Shown: piece after piece, positions 9,023 to 16,887 of the stretch
How positions within the stretch are numbered: the stretch's first letter is position 1
Layout: the number at the start of each line of letters is the position of its first letter
Assembly: GCA_964392245.1 (NCBI GenBank)
Contig: CAYMOX010000001.1
Coordinates: forward strand, 62,001-126,000
From: JAAUUJ01 sp964392245
GTDB lineage: Bacteria > Cyanobacteriota > Cyanobacteriia > Thermostichales > Thermostichaceae
Length of the DNA stretch: 64,000 nucleotides
Direction of reading: 5' to 3'
The notes under the pieces: generated by a model
The model's database searches: none
What the model was told of the DNA's origin: nothing
What the model saw: the letters and a program-made list of their open reading frames with translations, nothing else
Made by a program: the position numbers and the translations under genes

Positions 9023-9165
9023 GTTGCCAGGGATGAGGGTGGGATGCAGGCTGGGGATCTGGGACACCTTGGAAACCAAGTGAAGGAGCTGGGCATGGGC
9101 TGAAGAAACGCGACAATTGTACGCTAAACGCTACAGGAGCAGGATCTCTGTCTTCCATGCAACAT

Positions 9166-9681
9166 TTAATTGTGTCTGCGGATATGGACACCACGTTTCT
9201 CGCACTCAGCACACCTCCGATCCACCTCCAGCTGCACTGACACATGAGAAATCCGAATTTCCTCGGCAATGTAAACCAGACCCCAGAGGAGCACTCCCAA
9301 CCCGATCAAAAAAACGATCACCACCAGCTGGTTGATCCAGGGCCAGGCGGTCATCACAGCCACCGCGATGGCTAGCATGTCAAACATGAAGATTAAGATA
9401 GCCAGGTATACTCGCTCCAGCCCTTCATGCAATAGATGATGATGCCTCAGCAGATCAGGGATCACCTGTTCCAGGTATAGATCTCTGGCAAGATCAGATT
9501 CCTTTTCAGAAGTCCCCTTGGCATTGGATCCCAATTTTTCAACATGCGTTGCCTGTAGACGGCCTTCAATAATGGCATAGCGAGCCAGGATCCCATTCAA
9601 CAGCAGGGCGCAGGATGTAATCATAACCACAGGAGCAATGATCAACTCAATGGCCTGGGTCACCACCTCGGTTGAAGTCAT
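9166..9681 (-). CDS. DUF2721 membrane protein
   Basis: The ~171-residue product has an N-terminal hydrophobic helix (IELIIAPVVMITSCALLLNGIL), a central charged segment and two closely spaced C-terminal helices (~105-155), matching the DUF2721 layout. The N-terminal region has the family pattern of a helix followed by a short R-rich turn (LARYAIIEGRL). Function is unknown. ATG at 9681 is chosen; GTG at 9714 is in frame upstream. It lies head-to-head with the lipoprotein gene at 9862, leaving a ~180-base promoter region between them. Confidence 0.75.
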   Translation of the reverse strand: MTSTEVVTQAIELIIAPVVMITSCALLLNGILARYAIIEGRLQATHVEKLGSNAKGTSEKESDLARDLYLEQVIPDLLRHHHLLHEGLERVYLAILIFMFDMLAIAVAVMTAWPWINQLVVIVFLIGLGVLLWGLVYIAEEIRISHVSVQLEVDRRCAECEKRGVHIRRHN

Positions 9682-9861
9682 AGCAAGCGGGTACTCCCGG
9701 ATCAGATGGATCACAGTTTATTCTGACAGGTTGCTTGGAGTTACAACGAGAGTGTTGATCTGCAGGGAAATTGCAAGCGTTTCCTGACAAGTGACCTTTT
9801 CCAGGGCTATTCAGTCTTGGCGACCTGTGTAACAATTCTGCTGTCCCTCAGCCTTCATCCC

Positions 9862-10431
9862 ATGAAAAGCCTGTCCCTGGCCTGCCTGTTGGCAGCCGTT
9901 GTCGTCAGTGCCTGTGGTTCTGGATCTAATCTTGTCAGCGTCTTGCCAGAAGCCACAACCTCCTCGCAAACCAGCCTACTGTCAGAACCCATTCCTGCTG
10001 CTCAGGTGGATCCTGAGTCCCGCCAATGCCAGGCCCTGGAATCCCGCCTTACCCGCCTGACTCAGAATCTGCTTTTTCCCAGCGAATGTAGCACCTGTGA
10101 CTTTGCCTACGTGAATTTTCCTGATCTAACAGAGATCCCCACCCCTGAAGAGTTTCTGACTCTGCTGCAGGGCTCTGGCCTTGCGGAGCTGGAAGATGAA
10201 ATTGAAGCCCGATCCTTTGATGAAGAATTTGATCGCATCATTCGCAATCTGTTTGGGGCTCCTGATCCACGCTCAGCTTTCCGCTTCATTCGTCTACGCC
10301 AGGGTCTGGAGCGCAGCCTTGACGATCTGGTTTACTACCGTGTCGGGACAATTGAGGTGCACATCTTTATCCTCGGCACCACCAGCACCTGTGGGGTTTC
10401 TGGACTCCAGACCATCAGTGTCGAGACATAA
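9862..10431 (+). CDS. Lipoprotein with nuclease A inhibitor (NuiA)-like domain
   Basis: The ~189-residue product begins with a lipoprotein signal peptide ending in V-S-A-C (Cys ~18). Residues ~60-185 resemble NuiA, the Anabaena inhibitor of the nonspecific nuclease NucA. The N-terminal L-x-x-L-x-x-x-L-L-F-x-S-E matches, and so does the C-terminal run Y-R-V-G-x-I-E-V-H-I-F-I-L-G ending in I-S-V-E-T, where NuiA has YRLGEVELDVYVIGET and a final VVET. An insertion CSTC and a second pair of cysteines could form disulfides, fitting an extracytoplasmic location. I infer inhibition of an exported nuclease, but many NuiA-like proteins have no known target. Convergent with thiC. Confidence 0.7.
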   Translation: MKSLSLACLLAAVVVSACGSGSNLVSVLPEATTSSQTSLLSEPIPAAQVDPESRQCQALESRLTRLTQNLLFPSECSTCDFAYVNFPDLTEIPTPEEFLTLLQGSGLAELEDEIEARSFDEEFDRIIRNLFGAPDPRSAFRFIRLRQGLERSLDDLVYYRVGTIEVHIFILGTTSTCGVSGLQTISVET

Positions 10432-10445
10432 TTTCCCCATGGGCC

Positions 10446-10479
10446 TCAGGGATCCGGCAGTTGAACACCAGATCCCTGA
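10446..10479. terminator. Hairpin between convergent genes
   Basis: A nine-base-pair inverted repeat (tcagggatc / gatccctga) with a 16-base loop fills the 58-base gap between the NuiA-like lipoprotein and thiC. Neither side has a clear U-tract, so it is a weak or Rho-assisted bidirectional terminator at best. Confidence 0.45.
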
Positions 10480-10489
10480 AGAACCTCAT

Positions 10490-11863
10490 CTAGCCCTGAG
10501 CTACAGGTGCTTTGGCCAGAAACTGCTCTAACTCCGCCAGGGCCTCGGCATCCACCTTGGTTTGCATCGGACAGAACTTCGGCCCACACATGGAGCAGAA
10601 CTCTGCGGTTTTGTAGATATCCGCTGGCAGGGTTTCATCGTGATACTGCCGTGCCCGCTCCGGATCGAGGGAGAGTTCAAACTGGCGATTCCAGTCGAAG
10701 TTGAAGCGAGCCCTGGACATTTCATCATCCCGATCCCGTGCCCCCGGACGATGACGGGCAATATCCGCTGCATGGGCCGCGATCTTGTAGGCGATCAGGC
10801 CATTGCGTACATCTTCAGCATCCGGTAGACCCAGGTGCTCTTTGGGGGTTACATAGCAGAGCATGGCTGTTCCATACCACCCGGCCATGGCCGCCCCGAT
10901 CGCTGAGCTGATGTGGTCATACCCTGCAGCAATATCGGTCACCAGCGGACCCAGAACGTAGAAGGGCGCTTCTGAGCACTCCTCCATCTGCTTGCGCACA
11001 TTGAACTCGATCTGATCCATGGGAATGTGGCCAGGGCCTTCCACCATCACCTGCACATCGTATTCCCAGGCTTTGCGAGTTAGTTGTCCCAGGGTTTTCA
11101 GTTCCGCCAGCTGCGCTTCATCAGAGGCATCGTGCAGACACCCGGGTCGCAGAGAATCCCCCAGACTAAACGAGACATCATGGCGTTGAAAGATATCAAT
11201 AATGTCGCGGAAGCGAGTATACAGAGGATTTTGCTGATGGTGAGCCAGCATCCAGCGGGCCAGGATCCCTCCTCCCCGAGAGACGATGCCTGTGAGACGG
11301 TTCTTGACCAGCGGCAGATGTTCGATCAAGATCCCGGCATGGATGGTCATGTAGTCCACTCCCTGCTGGGCATGCTTCTCGATCACATGCAGAATATCGT
11401 CGGAGCTCAGTTTCTCGACATTGCCGTGTACGCTTTCCAGCGCCTGGTACATGGGCACGGTTCCGATCGGTACGGGAGACTGCTGAATGATCGCTGAACG
11501 GATCTGATCCAGATCGCCGCCCCCGGTGGAGAGATCCATGATCGTATCGGCCCCATACTTGACCGCCAGCTGCATCTTGGCCACTTCTTCCTCCAGCCCC
11601 GAGGAGTTGGGAGAGGCTCCAATATTGGCATTAACTTTACAGCTGGTGGCGATCCCGATCCCCATCGGTTCCAGGTTGGTGTGGTTGATGTTAGCGGGAA
11701 TGATCAGCCGTCCCCGTGCCACTTCCGCCTGAATCAGGTCTACGGGCAGGTTTTCCCGCTGGGCCACGTAGTTCATTTCTTCGGTAACAACACCCTGTCG
11801 GGCAAAATACATCTGGGTAACGTTTGCCTGCCCCCGCCGAGGGGCCACCCATGATTCGCGCAT
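10490..11863 (-). CDS. thiC: Phosphomethylpyrimidine synthase ThiC
   Basis: This radical-SAM enzyme converts aminoimidazole ribotide to HMP-phosphate, the pyrimidine half of thiamine. The 457-residue protein begins MRESWVAPRRGQANVTQMYFARQ, close to other cyanobacterial ThiC proteins, so I start at 11863 rather than six codons upstream. The C-terminal 4Fe-4S motif CSMCGPKFC is intact. Other conserved blocks are NINHTNLEP, KVNANIGASP, MDLSTGGGD and MVEGPGHIPM. A TPP riboswitch lies immediately upstream, so expression should fall when thiamine pyrophosphate is abundant. Confidence 0.98.
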   Translation of the reverse strand: MRESWVAPRRGQANVTQMYFARQGVVTEEMNYVAQRENLPVDLIQAEVARGRLIIPANINHTNLEPMGIGIATSCKVNANIGASPNSSGLEEEVAKMQLAVKYGADTIMDLSTGGGDLDQIRSAIIQQSPVPIGTVPMYQALESVHGNVEKLSSDDILHVIEKHAQQGVDYMTIHAGILIEHLPLVKNRLTGIVSRGGGILARWMLAHHQQNPLYTRFRDIIDIFQRHDVSFSLGDSLRPGCLHDASDEAQLAELKTLGQLTRKAWEYDVQVMVEGPGHIPMDQIEFNVRKQMEECSEAPFYVLGPLVTDIAAGYDHISSAIGAAMAGWYGTAMLCYVTPKEHLGLPDAEDVRNGLIAYKIAAHAADIARHRPGARDRDDEMSRARFNFDWNRQFELSLDPERARQYHDETLPADIYKTAEFCSMCGPKFCPMQTKVDAEALAELEQFLAKAPVAQG

Positions 11864-11882
11864 GTACGGTTCTCCAATCACT

Positions 11883-11957
11883 GCTTTCCTACGCCGGTAT
11901 GATCCGGTTCAGGTTCCAAGGATGTAATCTCAGCCTGGGAAATCCAGACACTCCTAG
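11883..11957 (-). promoter_or_regulatory. TPP riboswitch (THI element) in the thiC leader
   Basis: Read on the minus strand, this stretch contains the conserved blocks of the thiamine pyrophosphate aptamer in order: GGAGTGTC, GGCTGAGATTACATCC, TTGGAACCTGAACCGGAT and CATACCGGCGTAGGAAA. These correspond to the CUGAGA, ACCUGAUCUGG and GCGUAGGGA boxes of the consensus. The aptamer ends about 20 bases before the thiC start. There is no room for a terminator, so control of translation initiation is the likely mechanism. Confidence 0.95.
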
Positions 11958-12021
11958 CGTGTTGAGATCCTAACGGCTTCTGGCGGATCGAGCACAGGTT
12001 GTTGGCAAATTTTCATCTCTC

Positions 12022-12396
12022 TCAAGAGTTGTAGCGGACAAACTTGCGCTCGGAGTTCAGCAGATAAAGGCTCTCCGGTAGAGGATCTGGCAGTTGAGGT
12101 CGCTCACGCAGTGAGACTTCCCGAGGAGTGACCTCCCAGAAAATTACCAGACCATTGGCTCGGGTGCCATCGGTAACAAAGCGGCCAATATCCTGGACCT
12201 CATCCGGTTGCTGGGTATAGCTGCGCCCCTGGATCTGGATCTGTTCGGGTAGATCGGGGAAGGGTGGTTCGCTGGGTTCAGGGAGAGGGGATTCCTGGGT
12301 CACGGGTGAAGGGGAGGGTTCCGTTTGAGCCAGACCATATCCCTGACAGATCAGGAGAGTTAGACAACTGAGCATAAGACAGAGATAGCGGTTCAT
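12022..12396 (-). CDS. Small secreted Pro-rich protein of unknown function
   Basis: The 124-residue product starts MNRYLCLMLSCLTLLICQG and has a classical signal peptide, likely cleaved near GLAQ-TEP. It is followed by a Pro/Ser/Glu-rich linker (residues ~25-55) and a small domain with GRFVTDGTRANGLVIFWEV and a final SLYLLNSERKFVRYN. I know no characterised relative. ATG at 12396 is preferred over an upstream in-frame start that would push the signal sequence inward. It lies upstream of the thiC leader on the same strand, but the riboswitch separates their regulation. Confidence 0.6.
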   Translation of the reverse strand: MNRYLCLMLSCLTLLICQGYGLAQTEPSPSPVTQESPLPEPSEPPFPDLPEQIQIQGRSYTQQPDEVQDIGRFVTDGTRANGLVIFWEVTPREVSLRERPQLPDPLPESLYLLNSERKFVRYNS

Positions 12397-12721
12397 AGAG
12401 ATCCTGGAAACCATGGCCTCTGTTACTTTAGCCGCTCTTCAATAGAGTGGTTAGAGGCTGGCAGGAACCAGGTAATTTAGTAACGTCAGCTTTGTACTGC
12501 TTTATACATCCACTTTCCTGATTCAGTTCAAAAGCTGTCCATCTTGAGAGATGAGGGCAACTTGGAAGACTGTAGGTTGTGGGTGGAACAGATATCTCAG
12601 AATCTTGATCTTTCCCTGGAGACTCTCTCAAACATTGAGGCTAGTCATGCCATAGACACTTCTGCAGAAGAGATATAATTTTAATCGAAAGGTAGAATTA
12701 GACGGACTACGAAGAGATCTT
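12397..12721. other. Gene-free stretch containing repeat copy 1
   Basis: No convincing gene is seen here. A short minus-strand frame lies across it, but its product has no family features and overlaps the direct repeat at 12518-12583. The stretch is AT-rich near 12670-12720, just before the antitoxin gene, where its promoter (taattttaat region) probably lies. Confidence 0.5.
12518..12583 (+). repeat. Direct repeat copy 1 (flanks antitoxin locus)
   Basis: About 66 bases from ctgattcagttc to ggttgtggg align with 12990-13054 at roughly three quarters identity with a single one-base gap. Shared cores are cagttc, ctgtcca, gagatgag and gggca/gagca. The two copies bracket the orphan antitoxin gene. 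There are no obvious terminal inverted repeats, so I cannot tell whether it is a mobile repeat or a tandem segment duplication. Confidence 0.7.
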
Positions 12722-12961
12722 ATGAAAAGTGTAACGATTGAGGAGATCAAACGCGATCCGATACAATATCTGAATCAAGTAGAAGCTGGTGAAACTTTGC
12801 TGATCACACGATCTAATCAACCAGTTGCTGAATTGCGACCTGTTCCTGGGAGTAAAAAAGGGTTGAGACCAATTGGCTTATGCTCTGGACAGTTCACCAT
12901 ACCGGATGATTTTGATGCACCACTACCACAGGAAATTATAGATTCATCTTACGGCGAATGA
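12722..12961 (+). CDS. Phd/YefM-family antitoxin (orphan)
   Basis: The 79-residue product starts MKSVTIEEIKRDPIQYLNQV and continues ETLLITRSNQPVAELRPV, the N-terminal DNA-binding fold of Phd/YefM antitoxins. The C-terminal tail, which normally wraps around the toxin (GLCSGQFTIPDDFDAPLP), is the form usually paired with PIN-domain VapC toxins. The stop codon overlaps an ATG by the usual ATGA, but the downstream toxin frame ends after 11 codons. The antitoxin therefore looks orphaned. It may still repress its own promoter or neutralise a toxin elsewhere. Base composition is AT-richer than the surroundings, suggesting acquisition by transfer. Confidence 0.9.
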   Translation: MKSVTIEEIKRDPIQYLNQVEAGETLLITRSNQPVAELRPVPGSKKGLRPIGLCSGQFTIPDDFDAPLPQEIIDSSYGE

Positions 12962-12993
12962 ATATAATATTAGATACCCATATTTTTCTGTGA
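12958..12993 (+). pseudogene. Remnant of PIN-domain (VapC-like) toxin
   Basis: The frame overlapping the antitoxin stop reads MNIILDTHIFL and then TGA. This is the exact opening of VapC-type PIN toxins, including the first catalytic Asp in LDTH. Nothing resembling the remaining ~120 residues follows. The sequence turns straight into copy 2 of the 66-bp direct repeat, whose first bases overlap the last codon. A deletion between repeats or insertion of the repeat best explains the loss. Confidence 0.8.
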
Positions 12994-13054
12994 TCCAGTT
13001 CGAAATCTGTCCACTCAAGGAGATGAGAGCAGCCTGAAAACTTTAAGTTATGGG
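12990..13054 (+). repeat. Direct repeat copy 2 (at toxin break point)
   Basis: This copy begins at the point where the PIN toxin frame is lost and runs from gtgatccagttc to gttatggg. It aligns with 12518-12583 in the same orientation. The next gene starts about 36 bases beyond it. Confidence 0.7.
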
Positions 13055-13090
13055 AGATTTAGATTGATAACCCGGTGGAGATTTGAAGCC

Positions 13091-13681
13091 ATGCTGATCA
13101 CCTTTGCTCTTGCCAGTCAGTTGATGATCCCTCATGGGTGGGCGTCTCTCCACTCAGATCTGTCTCCAAATAGAATGATCGCACAGGTGTCTCAAGATCC
13201 TCCTTTGCCGGAATCTGTAGATGCAAAATCAGTGCTTACAGATGCAGAACTAGATCAGCGTTTTCCAGAATTGCCTGATGATCCTGGGGAGGTAGGAAAG
13301 GAGACTTTGGCAGGGATCGATGCGGATGGAGATGGGGTGAGGGATGATGTGCAGCGCTATATTTTCCGTGTTTATGCAGAAGATGATCTGAAGCGAAAGG
13401 CGATGTTGCAATTTGCCAAAAACTATCAAGAAAGACTTGCTATAGCACATCAGCGAGATCCTGAATTGTCTCGGGAGAAGGCTCTCTTAGTTACCAATGA
13501 TGAGTTATGTGCTGTTGCTATTTTCGGGGACTTTGAAGACTATTTCTATGAGAGGAAATTGTTTGAGCTAGTTTTAGTAAACACTAGAGATTGGGTTGAG
13601 GCTAGTCTTCTAGCCAGCCAAAATGTAGGTGGCCAGTCTTTTTCTCCTGATCGACCTAGTCAAGATCTTTGTAGATTTTGA
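13091..13681 (+). CDS. Exported protein with Asp-rich GIDxDGDGVRDD motif
   Basis: The ~196-residue product has an N-terminal signal peptide (MLITFALASQLMIPHGWAS). Its core contains AGIDADGDGVRDDVQRYIF, an EF-hand or dockerin-like Ca2+ loop followed by a helix. I have seen this loop with a following alpha-helical segment in uncharacterised exported proteins of other bacteria. Residues ~100-150 are helical (RKAMLQFAKNYQERLAIAH). Two or three Cys lie in the C-terminal third. ATG at 13091 is preferred; a TTG at 13064 is in frame. It lies directly after direct-repeat copy 2. The function is unknown, and calcium binding is inferred only from the loop. Confidence 0.65.
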   Translation: MLITFALASQLMIPHGWASLHSDLSPNRMIAQVSQDPPLPESVDAKSVLTDAELDQRFPELPDDPGEVGKETLAGIDADGDGVRDDVQRYIFRVYAEDDLKRKAMLQFAKNYQERLAIAHQRDPELSREKALLVTNDELCAVAIFGDFEDYFYERKLFELVLVNTRDWVEASLLASQNVGGQSFSPDRPSQDLCRF

Positions 13682-13765
13682 GCATTAATTTAATATCACA
13701 GTTGTTGACGTAGCTGTTTTTCAGTGATTCGTTTAAGCTGAAGCAAGATCCCTTTCCCATTCAGT

Positions 13766-14470
13766 ATGACAGTTCAGCCCCAGATCCAGCCCTCGACTAC
13801 TGAGGTGGTTTACCCCACAGGAGATGGCCAACCCGTGGCGGAAACTTATGATCACCTTTATGCTCTCATTGTCACTCTACTGGTCCTGAAACATTACCTT
13901 GCAGGACAGCAGGCCACCGTTCTTGCCAACCAATTTCTCTACTACTCTCAGGGCTATCCCAGGCTGCGCTGTGCACCGGATGTGATGGTTATTTTTGGTG
14001 TGGATCCAGGTGGACGCGATAACTACAAGATCTGGGAAGAAGGCCAGGTGCCTGCCGTCATCTTTGAAATCACCTCTGCAGGAACCCGTTTGCAAGATCA
14101 GGGCTTCAAAAAGCTGCTATATGCCCAGCTGGGGGTGCAGGAATACTGGCTGTTTGATCCGAGAGGAGAATGGATTCCAGAACAGCTGCAGGGCTATCAA
14201 CTTCAGGGGGAAGAGTATCAGGAGATCACGGATGGGCACAGCCAACCACTACAACTGCGCTTACAGGCTGAGGGGAAACTGATCGGCTTTTTTCGAGTGG
14301 ATAGCGGCGAGCGGTTGCCGATCCCAGATGAATTAAGTGAACGACTGGATCAGGAGCAGCTGTTGCGATTACAGGCAGAGGCCACGGCAGAGCAAGAACG
14401 ACAACGAGCCTCAGCCCTGGAAGATCTTTTAAATCGCTATCGGGATCAATTCGGTGATCTGGAGCCGTAG
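13766..14470 (+). CDS. Uma2-family (DUF820) nuclease-like protein
   Basis: The 234-residue protein has the PD-(D/E)XK-like core of the Uma2 family, very abundant in cyanobacteria. It shows CAPDVMVIFGV near residue 72 (catalytic Asp), PAVIFEITSAGTR near 98 (Glu of the ExT variant), then KKLLYAQLGVQEYWLFDP. The C-terminal 50 residues form a Glu/Gln/Arg-rich coiled coil. Uma2 proteins are annotated as putative endonucleases, but the biological role is not established. It is convergent with the ycf51-family gene, whose stop is one base away. Confidence 0.88.
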   Translation: MTVQPQIQPSTTEVVYPTGDGQPVAETYDHLYALIVTLLVLKHYLAGQQATVLANQFLYYSQGYPRLRCAPDVMVIFGVDPGGRDNYKIWEEGQVPAVIFEITSAGTRLQDQGFKKLLYAQLGVQEYWLFDPRGEWIPEQLQGYQLQGEEYQEITDGHSQPLQLRLQAEGKLIGFFRVDSGERLPIPDELSERLDQEQLLRLQAEATAEQERQRASALEDLLNRYRDQFGDLEP

Positions 14471-14471
14471 A

Positions 14472-15002
14472 TCAGCCCTGTTCCTCATTGGAGGATGCTT
14501 GCAGTTGCTCAAAGGCACCAGCATTGATCGTGATCCGTGGCTCTGCTTCACTTTGTCTGCCCAGGGTTCGCTCGATCTCTCCCAAATACAGTGGAACCGA
14601 AACTCCTTTCTCAGGATGGAGAACCGTACGAGCCCGCACCCGAAACTGTCGGGATCCATCTGCCGAATAACGCCCCGAAGATCCCAGGTTGAGAGCCGCC
14701 TGTTCCAGTGTGAGGCGCAGCTGATCAGGGGTAATAGTGCGGTCCACCTTGATCACCGCCTGATTGGCTCCCCGATCATAAACAGTGGTAAATCGGGCCG
14801 CACCAGGGATGGAGGTTTTCATGATCGGAGTCAGCGTGAGGGCATAGCAACCCACGGTCAGCACCAGGCAGAAAGCCGTGTACCCCACGAGGGCAAAGCG
14901 CAGGCTCATCTTCCGGATCCAGGCTACAAAGGTCACCAGAGCCAGTAACCCCGTGACTCCCAGACCCACCTGTGCCGCCAGTAAAAACAGATCGGTACTC
15001 AT
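14472..15002 (-). CDS. Ycf51-family protein (DUF2518)
   Basis: The 176-residue product begins MSTDLFLLAAQVGLGVTG and has two N-terminal membrane helices (~5-60). A soluble domain follows, with PGAARFTTVYDRGANQAVIKVDR, RARTVLHPEKGVSVPLYLGEI and a Gln-rich end. This layout and these blocks match the Ycf51 family, found in cyanobacteria and red-algal plastids, with no known function. A longer frame runs further upstream but lies opposite the permease gene and has no family support, so the ATG at 15002 is the start. The gene is divergent from the permease with a 49-base gap. Confidence 0.85.
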   Translation of the reverse strand: MSTDLFLLAAQVGLGVTGLLALVTFVAWIRKMSLRFALVGYTAFCLVLTVGCYALTLTPIMKTSIPGAARFTTVYDRGANQAVIKVDRTITPDQLRLTLEQAALNLGSSGRYSADGSRQFRVRARTVLHPEKGVSVPLYLGEIERTLGRQSEAEPRITINAGAFEQLQASSNEEQG

Positions 15003-15051
15003 CAGCAGTTCTAAATGCAGCTCTCCTCCAGTGTAGGTCCCTTTAGCAAGG

Positions 15052-16149
15052 ATGCTGCCTACCTGGGTAGAATCAATCCAGGTTCGGGCGGGATTTGGTT
15101 TGGATTGGCTTACATCACCCCTCTGGCATGACGGCTTCACTCTGTTTCTGAGCATTGTGGTGCAGGCGCTTCCCTTTTTATTGCTGGGAGTCTTGCTCTC
15201 TGGCTTGATCGCTGTCTTTGTCGATGAGGCGCAGCTTAATCGCTGGCTACCCCGAGGCAAGTGGCAGAGTTCAGCTCTGGGAGGAGCTCTGGGATTTTTC
15301 TTTCCGGTGTGTGAGTGTGGCAACCTGCCTGTGGCGCGGCGGCTAGTGAGTAAAGGGGTGCCTCCACATGTGGCCATTGCCTTTCTGCTGGCAGCCCCGG
15401 TTTTTAATCCGGTGGTGATCGTGGCGACCTGGATCGCATTCAAACCGATGCCGGAAATGGTGATCTACCGGGTGGGACTCTCGTTTTTGATCGCGGTGGT
15501 GGTGGGCTGGATTTTTAGTTTTCAGCGGGATGATCAGGAAATTTTGCATAGTTCGGTGCTGCGGGAGCGGGAAGCCCTGCGGCCTCCGGCGAGATCAGGG
15601 TTTCTGCAAAAAGGCACCTTTTTAATCTCCCCGAAAGAATCCACAGTCTCAGCAGGAGGAGCCGCAACGCTGGTGGCCGCCGTGGATGTCTACCGTGAAG
15701 GTGTGGTCCAGCCGATGGCCCTGGCTGAAAAGGTTGGTCTCTGGGCACGCCTGGATCAGCTGGTGGGGATCTGGTCGCGGGAGTTGCGGGAATTAGGAAG
15801 TGTGCTAGTGATGGGGGCGGCGATTGCGGCATTGATCCAGACGCTGGTGCCCCGATCGGTGCTGCTGGATTACGGTCAGGGGCCTGTGATCTCGGTGGTG
15901 GTGATGCTGATCATGGCGGCGGTGGTTTCCATTTGTTCGACGGTAGATGCTTTTTTTGCTCTGGCTTTTGTCTCCACCTTTACACCTGGATCCCTGCTGG
16001 CCTTTCTGGTTTTTGGCCCCATGATCGATCTGAAGGCCATTGGCTTGATGCTGACCCTGTTTAAGCCAAAGGCGATTATCTACACGATCCTATTGACCCT
16101 ACAAATGACATTGCTAGCCTCACTAGCATTTAACTTCTTCGGGATCTGA
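15052..16149 (+). CDS. DUF318/ArsP_1-type permease
   Basis: The 365-residue integral membrane protein has about eight hydrophobic helices split into two blocks by a charged cytoplasmic loop (residues ~160-245). The first block carries the family hallmark FPVCECGNLPVARRL near residue 85, with a Cys pair, followed by GVPPHVAIAFLLAAPVFNPVV. The second block has a matching SICSTVDAFFALAF. Members of this family are proposed transporters, some for organoarsenicals, but this one has no ars neighbours. Substrate unknown. It shares a short divergent promoter region with the ycf51-family gene. Confidence 0.88.
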   Translation: MLPTWVESIQVRAGFGLDWLTSPLWHDGFTLFLSIVVQALPFLLLGVLLSGLIAVFVDEAQLNRWLPRGKWQSSALGGALGFFFPVCECGNLPVARRLVSKGVPPHVAIAFLLAAPVFNPVVIVATWIAFKPMPEMVIYRVGLSFLIAVVVGWIFSFQRDDQEILHSSVLREREALRPPARSGFLQKGTFLISPKESTVSAGGAATLVAAVDVYREGVVQPMALAEKVGLWARLDQLVGIWSRELRELGSVLVMGAAIAALIQTLVPRSVLLDYGQGPVISVVVMLIMAAVVSICSTVDAFFALAFVSTFTPGSLLAFLVFGPMIDLKAIGLMLTLFKPKAIIYTILLTLQMTLLASLAFNFFGI

Positions 16150-16167
16150 CAAGGAGGATAGGTAGTC

Positions 16168-16797
16168 ATGTACGCCATTATCTCACCAGAAAAGATCCAC
16201 CTACCTGCAGGATCGGTGGTGCGGTTGCCTGCAACGTGGCAAGACTATCAAGCACTCAGTCAGCAGCGAGGCGATGGATCGATTCCGCGCATCAAATATC
16301 GGCATGGAGAAGTCTTGCTCATGTCACCTCTACCCAAACATGGACGAGATGCTCATCTCATAGCCAATATCATTACAACACTGCTGGATCATGTCGGGCA
16401 GGAATACGATGCGTTTACCCCTGTCACCATGGATCTGCCAGAAGAAAGCGGCATTGAGCCAGACTATTGCTTTTACATCAACAACTGGCGCGCAGTTTCG
16501 GGGAAAGATCGGATTGATTGGGCCAGTGAACCGCCACCAGATCTGGTGTTGGAAATTGACGTGACCAGTTACTCGGATGTCAATGATTACCTTCCCTATC
16601 GAGTGCCAGAAGTCTGGCTATTTCGCAAAACACAGATCTTGATCTATCAGCTCCAAAATACAGAATATATCCTTCAGGAGAGGAGTTCATTTTTTCCTGA
16701 GATCCAGATCCAGGATATGATCACCCGCTGTCTGCAGGTGGCCTATGATCGCAACACCAGTGCTGCTATTCGAGATCTGAAAGATCAACTAAATTAA
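16168..16797 (+). CDS. Uma2-family (DUF820) nuclease-like protein
   Basis: The 209-residue product fits the typical Uma2 layout: LPATWQDYQAL near residue 22, IKYRHGEVLLMSP, GIEPDYCFYI (catalytic Asp), PDLVLEIDVTS (Glu) and YRVPEVWLFRK. A good ribosome site (aaggagg) precedes the ATG. It begins 18 bases after the permease stop on the same strand, so cotranscription is possible, though Uma2 genes are usually scattered single genes. Role unknown. Confidence 0.9.
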   Translation: MYAIISPEKIHLPAGSVVRLPATWQDYQALSQQRGDGSIPRIKYRHGEVLLMSPLPKHGRDAHLIANIITTLLDHVGQEYDAFTPVTMDLPEESGIEPDYCFYINNWRAVSGKDRIDWASEPPPDLVLEIDVTSYSDVNDYLPYRVPEVWLFRKTQILIYQLQNTEYILQERSSFFPEIQIQDMITRCLQVAYDRNTSAAIRDLKDQLN

Positions 16798-16887
16798 TTC
16801 AGGAATTTAAATTTATTCTTGGATTTTGATTTTATTGAGATAATTCGAGAAGAAACGCCAACTTGATGTCCGATCTCTCCCACTGTC

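Noticed and set aside
12428..12631. Short minus-strand frame next to the antitoxin locus
   Set aside because: It spans direct-repeat copy 1, lacks any family feature and has no good start.
15003..15443. Upstream extension of the ycf51-family frame
   Set aside because: The extra ~147 residues lie opposite the permease gene and look basic and low in complexity; the family start is the ATG at 15002.
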